Positions 16,641 to 23,255 of a stretch of DNA of 37,491 bases are shown here, one piece after another. The stretch spans positions 1-37,491 of the forward strand of contig NZ_JAPFGY010000032.1 of the NCBI RefSeq assembly GCF_026586795.1, given 5' to 3'. The stretch comes from Erythrobacter sp. WG (GTDB lineage Bacteria > Pseudomonadota > Alphaproteobacteria > Sphingomonadales > Sphingomonadaceae). The position numbers and the translations under genes are program-made. The notes beneath the pieces were generated by a model. The model was not told where the DNA came from and did no database searches. It saw only the letters and a program-made list of their open reading frames with translations. Each line of letters starts with the position of its first letter. Position 1 is the stretch's first letter.

Positions 16641-17372
16641 ATGAAACAGGCGACATTCCTTGGCAGAGCGGCTTTGCTGGCAGGCGCGATGGCGCTGCTG
16701 GGGGCCTGCGGTTCCCTCATCCCCCAAGGGCGCGGCGGCCCCGCCCCCGGCACGGCGAGCGCCCGCGCCAGCGCGCCCTCGCGGCCGGCGATGCCCGTCG
16801 CTTCGGCGCCGCGCAGCTATGCCCCGCGTCCCGAGGACATGGGCTGCATCGCCGATCTCGGCGCGAGCGGCGCGCGGTTCGACCTGCTGCCCGACATCTA
16901 TGCCGCGCCCGGATGCAACAAGCTCGGCACGGTGCAGCTCATGGCGCTTGCCGGAGACCGCGCACCCTTGAGCGTCGCCAACCTTGGCCCTGTGAAGTGC
17001 CATGTCGCCAAGGCCTTCGGCGACTGGGCCCGCTTCGGGGTCGATCGTGCCGCGCGCGAGATCCTCGGCAGCCCGGTGACCCGGATCGAGACCATGGGCT
17101 CCTACGCCTGCCGCACCGTGGCAGGGACCGACCGGCTTTCCGCCCATGCCCGCGCCGAGGCGATCGACGTGTCGGCCTTCGTGCTCGGCGACGGGCGGCG
17201 GATCGTGCTCAAGCGCGACTGGCACGGCGGCGACGCAGCGACCCGCGAGTTCCTGCGGGTGGTCCACAAGAGCGCCTGCAAGCGCTTCGGCACGGTGCTG
17301 GGGCCGGAATACAACGCCGCGCACCAGGATCACTTCCACCTCGAAGGGGTCGGCGCGAAGTTCTGCCGCTGA
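16641..17372 (+). CDS. Extensin-like domain lipoprotein
   Basis: The 243-residue protein begins with a lipoprotein signal (ALLGAC, Cys23), followed by a Pro/Ala/Ser-rich linker (about 27-62) and an extensin-like C-terminal domain (PF06904). The domain has paired cysteines (69, 92, 120, 157, 213, 242), the motif SAHARAEAIDVSAF with His169 and Asp176, and HQDHFHLE with His231 and His233. The His-x6-Asp and His-x-His pattern is like LAS/M15 metallopeptidases that cut peptidoglycan peptides, so a cell-wall role in the periplasm is plausible, but activity in this family is not established. Start at 16641 lacks a clear ribosome site and sits behind a hairpin. Confidence 0.88.
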   Translation: MKQATFLGRAALLAGAMALLGACGSLIPQGRGGPAPGTASARASAPSRPAMPVASAPRSYAPRPEDMGCIADLGASGARFDLLPDIYAAPGCNKLGTVQLMALAGDRAPLSVANLGPVKCHVAKAFGDWARFGVDRAAREILGSPVTRIETMGSYACRTVAGTDRLSAHARAEAIDVSAFVLGDGRRIVLKRDWHGGDAATREFLRVVHKSACKRFGTVLGPEYNAAHQDHFHLEGVGAKFCR

Positions 17373-17488
17373 CCGGCGCGCGCCTGCGGCGTCGTTCCAA
17401 TCGCGCCGCCGGACGGGCCCGCAACCCCGACCATCGCGAAAGCGAGAATCCTTTCTCCACGCCCGCTTGAGGCCTCGAAGGTCGGCGG

Positions 17489-17518
17489 CCCGGGCCGGGG
17501 ATAGGAACCCGGTCCGGG
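17489..17518. terminator. GC-rich hairpin between convergent genes (possible terminator)
   Basis: CCCGGGCCGGG and CCCGGTCCGGG pair with a single mismatch around an 8-base loop, in the 187-bp gap between two convergent genes (stops at 17372 and 17560). There is no U-tract on either side, so it may be a weak or factor-assisted terminator. Confidence 0.35.
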
Positions 17519-17559
17519 TCGCTCGGGGGGACTTGCAAGCCGACGGTCCTGCTGTGCTG

Positions 17560-18180
17560 TCAGGCGCGCAGGCGCGGTTCGAGCTTCGCTTCCAGCTTCA
17601 GCCGCACCGCTTCGGCTGCGTGACGCGCGCCCAGCTTGGTCATCATGTTGGCGCGGTGGATCTCCACCGTGCGCGGGCTGATGTCGAGCTCGCGGGCGAT
17701 CGCCTTGTTGCTGCTGCCTTCGGCCAGCCAGTCGAGCACCTCGCGCTCGCGCGCCGAAAGGGTCGAGATGCGGTCGCGCGCCTCGATCATGCGCCGGCGG
17801 GCGGCGCCGAACATCTCGGCCTCTTTCTCGATCCGCATGAGGCAGCGGGTAAAGCGTTCCGGATCAAGCGGCAGGGCGAGATAATCGAGCGCGCCGGCCT
17901 TGATCGCCTCGACGATGCGGCCGGGGCGCGGCTGGATGTCAACCGCGATCAGCGGCAGCCAGATGCCGAGCCGCCCGAGCCGGTCGAGGATCATTCCCAC
18001 CCCGCCTTCTTCCGCGGTGTCGCGAGCGATGATGATCCCGTCGCGCGGCGGATGCACCGCAAGCTCGGAAAGGTCGCCGTAGACTTCGCAGTGATGGCCG
18101 AGGCCAAAGCCCACACGCGCGAGTTCGGCGCGTTGGCGGCTGCACGAGTCGATGAAGTGGAGGGAGGCTTTGCGTGTCAT
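17560..18180 (-). CDS. LuxR/FixJ-type regulator with a degenerate receiver domain
   Basis: The 206-residue protein has a C-terminal LuxR-type helix-turn-helix (residues 139-199: LSAREREVLDWLAEGSSNKAIARELDISPRTVEIH in outline), which binds DNA as a dimer. The N-terminal part (5-120) follows the receiver fold, but the key residues are poor. The acidic pocket has a single Asp (HFIDSC). The usual Lys before Pro in the last strand is Leu103 (DYLALPLD). The phospho-acceptor position is uncertain (IIIARDTAEEG, perhaps Asp54). This suggests a phosphorylation-independent pseudo-receiver. It lies downstream of the Anbu gene on the same strand, with a 142-bp AT-rich gap that probably holds its own promoter. 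Targets are unknown. Confidence 0.85.
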   Translation of the reverse strand: MTRKASLHFIDSCSRQRAELARVGFGLGHHCEVYGDLSELAVHPPRDGIIIARDTAEEGGVGMILDRLGRLGIWLPLIAVDIQPRPGRIVEAIKAGALDYLALPLDPERFTRCLMRIEKEAEMFGAARRRMIEARDRISTLSAREREVLDWLAEGSSNKAIARELDISPRTVEIHRANMMTKLGARHAAEAVRLKLEAKLEPRLRA

Positions 18181-18239
18181 GCGATTGTGTCTGCGCTAAC
18201 CGATTATGGGATTCACGCATGAGCGCCGCCGATCCGGAC

Positions 18240-18304
18240 GATTTACCATATCTGTTTCAACTCAACCACATGAAATACAATGATTATTTTGCTCCGTAAC
18301 GGAG
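18240..18304. promoter_or_regulatory. AT-rich intergenic island with a short palindrome
   Basis: This stretch between the Anbu stop and the LuxR-type regulator is markedly AT-rich compared with its surroundings and includes the 13-bp palindrome CTCCGTAACGGAG (18292-18304). It may hold the regulator's promoter and operator. On the minus strand the hairpin is followed by CAAAATAATC, so it could also be a weak terminator for the Anbu operon. Confidence 0.35.
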
Positions 18305-18322
18305 ACAGATCAGGCCTTGCCC

Positions 18323-19069
18323 TTACGCGTCATCGCTGAATGTGTAGGGCGGGAGCGAATGGAAGGCCGATCGCAGCGCACTGCCCCAACGTGATGAAAT
18401 CGTGTCGAAATATTGATCGTCCTCGGTCACGCGGTTTTCATGCAAAGGTTTGAAGTTGTCCTTGCCGATCACCAGCAGATCGAGCGGCAATCCGACCGAC
18501 AGGTTAGCCTTGAGAGTCGAATCGAAGCTGACCATCATCAGCTTCACCGCCTCCTCGAAGTTCATGTCGCGTTCGTAGCCGCGGATCAGGATCGGGCGGC
18601 CGTACTTGGTTTCGCCGATCTGGAAGAAGGGCGTGTCCCAGCTCGCCTCGATGAAGTTGCCTTCGGGGTAGATCATGAACAGGCGCGGCTGCATCCCCTT
18701 GATCTGCCCGGCGACGATCATGGTCGCGGTGAAGCGGCCCTTGCCGGCCTCGCCGTTGACGCGCTGCACCTCCTCGATGGTGGCGCGCAGGATGCGGCCG
18801 ATCTCTGTGGCGACCTGGAACATCGTGGTGCCGCGCAGCAGGCAGTTGTCGCGCTCCTCGGGGGCCTTGGTGCGCTCCTCCAGCTGGCTGATCACCGCCT
18901 GGGTGGTGGCGAGGTTGCCGGCGGTCATCACCGCGATGATCCGCTCGTCCGGCACGCTCCAGTGGAACAGCTTGCGGAAGGTCGAGATGTTGTCGACGCC
19001 CGAATTGGTGCGGGTGTCGCTCATCAGGACGAGGCCCTTGTCGAGCACCATGCCAACGCAATAGGTCAT
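18323..19069 (-). CDS. Anbu, proteasome-like N-terminal nucleophile hydrolase
   Basis: The 248-residue protein belongs to the Anbu (ancestral beta-subunit) family, related to HslV and the 20S proteasome beta subunit. The N-terminus MTYCVGMVLDKGLVLMSD has Thr2, which becomes the nucleophile after Met removal. Asp18 (SDTRTNSGVD) and Lys33 (STFRKLF) complete the proteasome-type triad. The SDTRTNxGVDxISTFRK block is a family hallmark. Known structures show open, lock-washer-like rings, and activity is weak or unproven. It follows the transglutaminase-like gene on the same strand after an 86-base gap and belongs to the cluster with alpha-E and ATP-grasp genes. No chaperone ATPase partner is present. 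Substrate is unknown. Confidence 0.93.
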   Translation of the reverse strand: MTYCVGMVLDKGLVLMSDTRTNSGVDNISTFRKLFHWSVPDERIIAVMTAGNLATTQAVISQLEERTKAPEERDNCLLRGTTMFQVATEIGRILRATIEEVQRVNGEAGKGRFTATMIVAGQIKGMQPRLFMIYPEGNFIEASWDTPFFQIGETKYGRPILIRGYERDMNFEEAVKLMMVSFDSTLKANLSVGLPLDLLVIGKDNFKPLHENRVTEDDQYFDTISSRWGSALRSAFHSLPPYTFSDDA

Positions 19070-19155
19070 GTCAGCGATCCTTCCTTGCCGCGCGCCCGCG
19101 AGGCCCTAGCGCCAAGCCGTGCCGAGCGCAAAGGGCCCACAAGTCCTCCTCCGCC

Positions 19156-20013
19156 TTACTGGCTCGACTGGCCCTGGCTCTGGCTCTGCGCCGCGACCGG
19201 CTGCCCCTCCACCGCGACGCCGACCGTCAGCACCTGGTCGGAGGCGCCGATGCTGATGCCGGTGATGGGGGCCGCGTCGCGATAGTCGTCGCCGGTGGCG
19301 ACCCGGACGTAGCGCGGATCGGGGCTGATCCCGTTCGAGACGTCGAAGCCGACCCAGCCCAGCCCCTCGACGTGCGCCTCCGCCCAGGCGTGGGTGGCCT
19401 CCTGCTCGATCCGGTCGTTCATCATCAGATAGCCGCTGACATAGCGCGCCGGGATGCCGTTCGCGCGCGCGGCACCGATGAAGATGTGCGCATGATCCTG
19501 GCACACGCCCGCCCCTTGCGCGACGGCTTCCTCGGCGGTGGTGGTGGCGGTGGTCCGCCCGGTCTCGTAGGCGACGCGCTCGCGCACCGCCGCCGACAGC
19601 GCGTGGAGGAAGGCGAGCGGGTCCTGTGCCGAGGGGCCTTGCACGTCGCGCAGCAGCGCGCGCAGCTTGCCGCCGGGACGGGTCAGCGGGGTCTGGCGCA
19701 GGAAGCTCCACAGCGGCAGGTGCCCCGAGTGTCGCCCGATCACCCCGGCATTGTCCTCGGTCTCGACCGTGCCCTCGCAGGTCACCGTCACCTCCTGCGC
19801 GCCGGGGGTCAGGCTGATCAGCGTCACGTGGTTGAAGTGCTGGTCGTCGTACTGGAGTTCGGCCTCGGCATTCTCGAAGCGCATCCGCCAGTCGATGATG
19901 CGCTGCCCGTGGGTTTCCTTGGGGGTGAGCCGCAGCCGCTGGAGCGCGTGCACCACCGGCTGCGCGAAGGCGTAATGGGTGGTATGGCGCACCTGGAGTT
20001 TGAGCTTGCTCAT
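19156..20013 (-). CDS. Transglutaminase-like cysteine protease of the Anbu cluster
   Basis: This 285-residue protein has an N-terminal bacterial transglutaminase-associated domain (about 1-100; HTTHYAFAQPVVHALQRLRL is typical) and a transglutaminase core with Cys171 (GAGVCQDHAH), His208 (ATHAWAEAHV) and Asp224 (GFDVSNG), a complete triad. Family members usually act as proteases or peptide hydrolases rather than cross-linkers. No signal peptide is seen, so it is probably cytoplasmic. Its start overlaps the alpha-E stop by 4 bases (ATGA), so the two are translationally coupled. The last ten residues are only Gln, Ser and Gly (QSQSQGQSSQ), an odd low-complexity tail. Member of the set Anbu, alpha-E and circularly permuted ATP-grasp. 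Confidence 0.92.
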   Translation of the reverse strand: MSKLKLQVRHTTHYAFAQPVVHALQRLRLTPKETHGQRIIDWRMRFENAEAELQYDDQHFNHVTLISLTPGAQEVTVTCEGTVETEDNAGVIGRHSGHLPLWSFLRQTPLTRPGGKLRALLRDVQGPSAQDPLAFLHALSAAVRERVAYETGRTTATTTAEEAVAQGAGVCQDHAHIFIGAARANGIPARYVSGYLMMNDRIEQEATHAWAEAHVEGLGWVGFDVSNGISPDPRYVRVATGDDYRDAAPITGISIGASDQVLTVGVAVEGQPVAAQSQSQGQSSQ

Positions 20014-20954
20014 GCGTGGAACCGGTAGTCCTCGGCAATCGCCCGGGCGATCGCGTTGTTGCGGGCGAGGAAGTCGACGAGGAATTCGTGCAGCCCCGCC
20101 TCGAAGATCGTGTCGACGGTGAGGTGGTTGATGCGGCTGTCGGCCTCGCGCATCAGCGCCACGGCCCGGCCCTCGCCCCCATGCGCGCGGGCGAGCGCAT
20201 CGAGGCACCCGCGCAGCGCGCTGCGGCAGAAGGCGAGGCTCCGCGGGAAACGCTCGTCGAGCACCACGAACTCGACGATCCCGCGCGCCTCGATCTGTCC
20301 GGCATTGAGCCAGCTGTAGGCCCGCGCCCCCGCGACCGAGCGCAGCACCTGTTCCCACTGCCCGGTGTCGAGGCTCGAGCCCACGTAGGAGAGCGAGGGC
20401 AGCAGGATGAAATACTTCATGTCGAGGATGCGCGCCGAGCTGTCGGCGCGTTCGATGAAGGTGCCGGCGCGGCTGAAGTGGTAGCCCTCGTCGCGCAGGA
20501 TCGACCCGTCGAAGGCGCCGTGCACCTCGGTGCCGGCGCGGCGGATGGCGGCCAGCACCTCGCCCACCGCGCCCTGCCCCACCGGGCGCGAGAGCAGCCG
20601 GTCGAGCTGCATCCAGTTGGCGTTGACCGCCTCCCAGACGTCGGAGGAAATGTTGATCCGCGCCGCCCGCGCATTGGCGCGCACCGCGCCGAGCATGGTG
20701 CGCACGTTGCCCGGATTGCCGCTCCCGCGCAGCACGAAGTTCCAGACCGACACGCCGTCATAGGCATCGTGCGCGGCGCCGTAGGCTTCGGTAAGGCCGA
20801 GGGTCGCGATCACCGAGCGCCATTCCGCCTCGGCAGTGACGATATCCCGCGTCAGCGCCATGCGCAGCGCGGCCTCGAGCAGGCGCGCGGTGTTCTCGGC
20901 CCGCTCGAGATAGCGGAACATCCAGAACAATCCGTTGGCGGTGCGGCCTAGCAT
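20010..20954 (-). CDS. Alpha-E domain protein (DUF403, COG2307)
   Basis: The 314-residue all-helical protein has the family N-terminus MLGRTANGLFWMFRYLERAENTARLLE in outline, followed by conserved helices with NFVLRG, ARINISSDVWEAVNANW and YHFSRAGTFIERADSSARILD. Alpha-E proteins are always found with circularly permuted ATP-grasp proteins and are thought to bind or present the substrate of that ligase; the biochemistry is not settled. Start at 20954 gives the usual N-terminus; the frame upstream runs through a REP-like hairpin. It is coupled to the transglutaminase-like gene by a 4-base overlap. It is separated from the ATP-grasp gene by 127 bases that hold two inverted hairpins. Confidence 0.93.
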   Translation of the reverse strand: MLGRTANGLFWMFRYLERAENTARLLEAALRMALTRDIVTAEAEWRSVIATLGLTEAYGAAHDAYDGVSVWNFVLRGSGNPGNVRTMLGAVRANARAARINISSDVWEAVNANWMQLDRLLSRPVGQGAVGEVLAAIRRAGTEVHGAFDGSILRDEGYHFSRAGTFIERADSSARILDMKYFILLPSLSYVGSSLDTGQWEQVLRSVAGARAYSWLNAGQIEARGIVEFVVLDERFPRSLAFCRSALRGCLDALARAHGGEGRAVALMREADSRINHLTVDTIFEAGLHEFLVDFLARNNAIARAIAEDYRFHA

Positions 20955-20955
20955 T

Positions 20956-21053
20956 CTCCCCTCCCGCTCGCGGGAGGGGCCGGGGGTGGGCAAAAAACTG
21001 CGCACCATTCCTTGACGGGCCCACCCCTAACCCCTCCCGCAAGCGGGAGGGGG
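20956..21053. repeat. Pair of inverted REP-like hairpins inside the Anbu operon
   Basis: The left unit (20956-20991) has CCCCTCCCGCTCGCGGGAGG followed by GGGGGTGGGC. The right unit (21019-21053) is the same element in inverse orientation, beginning GCCCACCCCT and then CCCCTCCCGCAAGCGGGAGG. Each unit folds into a strong hairpin, and the two can pair with each other. Such units are widespread intergenic repeats in alphaproteobacteria. This pair lies between the ATP-grasp and alpha-E genes, where it may stabilise or partly stop the transcript. Confidence 0.85.
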
Positions 21054-21081
21054 ACTTTGGCAAGGCGATCCGTCTGCACCA

Positions 21082-22512
21082 TCAGTCCTTCAAAACCCAT
21101 GTGTCCTTGGTCCCGCCCCCTTGCGAGGAATTGACCACCAGCGAACCCTTCTTGAGCGCCACGCGGGTGAGGCCGCCGGGCGTGATGTCGATCCCTTCGG
21201 GGCTGACGAGCACGAAGGGCCGCAAGTCCACATGGCGCGGCGCGAGGCCGGCGGCGGTGTAGATCGGGCAGGTCGACAGCGCGAGCGTGGGCTGGGCGAT
21301 GTAGTTCTCCGGCCGCGCGAGCAGCTTGACGCGGAAGGCGGCGATCTCGCGCTTGGAGGCGGTCGGCCCGATCAGCATCCCGTAGCCGCCCGAGCCGTGG
21401 ACTTCCTTCACCACCAGGTCGGGCAGGTTGTCGAGGACATGGGCGAGCGCATCCTTGTCGGCGCAGCGCCAGGTCTCGACATTGGGCAGCAGCGGGCGCT
21501 CGCCGGTGTAGAACTCGACGATCTCGGGCATGAAGGAATAGATCGCCTTGTCGTCGGACACCCCGGTGCCCGGCGCATTGGCGATGGTGATCCCGCCCGA
21601 ACGGTAGACGTCCATGATCCCCGGCACGCCGAGCACGCTGTCGGGGTTGAAGGTCAGCGGGTCGAGGAATTCGTCGTCGACCCGGCGGTAGAGCACGTCG
21701 ATCGGCGTGTAGCCGCGCGTGGTGCGCATCTGCACCCGGCCCTCGACCACCCTGAGGTCGCTGCCCTCGACGAGCTCCGCGCCCATCTGGTCGGCGAGGA
21801 AGGCGTGCTCGAAATAGGCGGAATTGTAGATGCCCGGCGTCAGCACCGCGACGGTCGGCTTGCCACCGGTGTAGGCGGGCGGCACGCAGGCCGCGAGGCT
21901 GCGCGCGAGACGGCGCGGGTAGTTGGAGACGCTCTCGACCGCGATGCGGCTGAACAGATCGGGGAACATCCCCATCATCGTCTCGCGATTCTCCAGCATG
22001 TAGGAGACGCCCGAGGGCGTGCGCGCGTTGTCTTCCAGCACGAAGAACTCGTCCGGGCCGGTGCGAACGAGGTCGATGCCGACGATGTGGGTGTAGATCC
22101 CGCCCGGCGGGGTGAAGCCCACCATGCCGGCGAGCCACGCCGAATTGTTGCGCAACAGCCTTTCGGGCAGGCGCCCGGCGCGCACGATCTCCTGTCGGTG
22201 GTAGAGATCGTAGAGGAAGGAGTTGATCGCCCGCACGCGCTGCTCGATCCCGCGCGAGAGGCGGCGCCATTCGGCGGCGGTGATGATGCGCGGCACCATG
22301 TCGAAGGGAATGAGGCGTTCCTCCGCCTCGTTCTCGCCATAGACGTTGAAGGTGATGCCGGTGCGGCGGAAGGCGGCGTCGGCCTCGCGGTCCTTGCGGC
22401 GCAGGAATTCGGGGGGCTGTTCGGCGAACCAGCGGCAATATTCCTCGTAGGCCGCGCGGGTGAACCCCGCGCCGTCGAACATCTCGTCGAAATTGCTGCC
22501 CCGCCCGTGCAT
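21082..22512 (-). CDS. Circularly permuted ATP-grasp type 2 protein (COG2308)
   Basis: This 476-residue protein is of the DUF404/DUF407 family, with a circularly permuted ATP-grasp fold. Recognisable blocks are GITFNVYGENEAEERLIPFD (about 50-69), the FTPPGGIYTHIVGIDLVR region (about 130-147), LEDNARTPSGVSYMLENR (about 154-171), NAPGTGVSDDKAIYSFMPEI, VVKEVHGSGGYGMLIGP (nucleotide contact) and a C-terminal SLVVNSSQGGGTKDTWVL. ATP-grasp enzymes join a carboxylate to an amine; this group is predicted to be a peptide or amide ligase working with alpha-E. Start at 22512 gives the standard length; AGGGGG lies just upstream, a little close. It is the first gene of the Anbu cluster. Confidence 0.93.
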   Translation of the reverse strand: MHGRGSNFDEMFDGAGFTRAAYEEYCRWFAEQPPEFLRRKDREADAAFRRTGITFNVYGENEAEERLIPFDMVPRIITAAEWRRLSRGIEQRVRAINSFLYDLYHRQEIVRAGRLPERLLRNNSAWLAGMVGFTPPGGIYTHIVGIDLVRTGPDEFFVLEDNARTPSGVSYMLENRETMMGMFPDLFSRIAVESVSNYPRRLARSLAACVPPAYTGGKPTVAVLTPGIYNSAYFEHAFLADQMGAELVEGSDLRVVEGRVQMRTTRGYTPIDVLYRRVDDEFLDPLTFNPDSVLGVPGIMDVYRSGGITIANAPGTGVSDDKAIYSFMPEIVEFYTGERPLLPNVETWRCADKDALAHVLDNLPDLVVKEVHGSGGYGMLIGPTASKREIAAFRVKLLARPENYIAQPTLALSTCPIYTAAGLAPRHVDLRPFVLVSPEGIDITPGGLTRVALKKGSLVVNSSQGGGTKDTWVLKD

Positions 22513-22552
22513 CGCCCCCTGCTCGGCTGCTCCAAGAAAGGGCCAGCTTAAC

Positions 22553-22577
22553 CGCGCTTTCGCAAAAGAAAAGCGCG
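22553..22577 (-). terminator. Hairpin between ktrA and the ATP-grasp gene (possible terminator)
   Basis: CGCGCTTT and AAAGCGCG are perfect 8-bp arms around a 9-base A-rich loop, in the 83-base gap between the ktrA stop and the ATP-grasp start. On the minus strand it is followed only by GTTAAGC, so termination would be partial. It lies where a promoter for the Anbu cluster would be expected. Confidence 0.35.
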
Positions 22578-22595
22578 AGCCGCAATTGGCGCCGG

Positions 22596-23255
22596 TCAAA
22601 TCGCCGCGAAGCGCTCGATGTCCTTGATCCGGCCGGAGACCACCAGCTCGTCCTCCGGGAAGATCAGCGTGTCGGGCACGGCGTGGATGAAGGCCTCGCC
22701 CTTGCGCTTCACGCCGACCACGGTGACGTCGTATTTCTTGCGGCAGGCGCTGGTGACCAGCGGCAGGCCGACGATCGGCTCGGGGGCGCACAGGCGGGCA
22801 ATGGCGAATTCGTCGTCGAAGGCGATGAAATCGAGCAGGCGTTCGTTAAGGAGATGCGCCACGCGCTCGCCCATGCGCTGTTCGGGGAAGACCACATGGG
22901 TCGCGCCGATCCGCTCGAGGATGCGGGCGTGGTTGGCGTTGCTCGCCTTGGCCCAGATGTTGGTGAGGCCGAGGTCCGACAGGGCAAGCACCGTCAGCAC
23001 GCTCGCCTCGATATCGGTGCCGATCGCGACCACCGCCGCCCCGAAGTCCCTGACGCCGAGCAGGCGCAGCACGTCGGCATCGGTGCAATCGGCCTCGATC
23101 ACCTTGGTGAGATCGGCGGCGTATTCCTGGACGAGGTGCGGGTTGCTGTCGATCCCCAGCACCTCGCTGCCCATGCTGGTGAGCGTGCGGGCGACCGCGC
23201 CGCCGAAGCGGCCGAGCCCGACGACGAGGACGGGTTTGCGCCTGTCAGCCGACAA
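22596..23255 (-). CDS. ktrA: Potassium uptake regulatory subunit KtrA/TrkA family
   Basis: The 219-residue cytoplasmic protein has an RCK-N Rossmann domain starting VLVVGLGRFGGAVARTL (about 9-25), with an acidic residue after strand 2 (LGIDSN), and an RCK-C domain (about 135-219; CRKKYDVTVVGVKRKG...DELVVSGRIKDIERF). KtrA rings bind ATP/ADP and gate KtrB. Start is a TTG at 23255, with AAGGAGA 7 bases upstream; no ATG nearby gives the full Rossmann motif. The start overlaps the end of ktrB by 11 bases, so the two are coupled. Confidence 0.9.
   Translation of the reverse strand: MSADRRKPVLVVGLGRFGGAVARTLTSMGSEVLGIDSNPHLVQEYAADLTKVIEADCTDADVLRLLGVRDFGAAVVAIGTDIEASVLTVLALSDLGLTNIWAKASNANHARILERIGATHVVFPEQRMGERVAHLLNERLLDFIAFDDEFAIARLCAPEPIVGLPLVTSACRKKYDVTVVGVKRKGEAFIHAVPDTLIFPEDELVVSGRIKDIERFAAI

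Noticed and set aside
20956..21053. Repeated GC-rich units as a CRISPR array
   Set aside because: Only two units, in inverted orientation, with no spacer pattern and no cas genes; they are REP-like hairpins.
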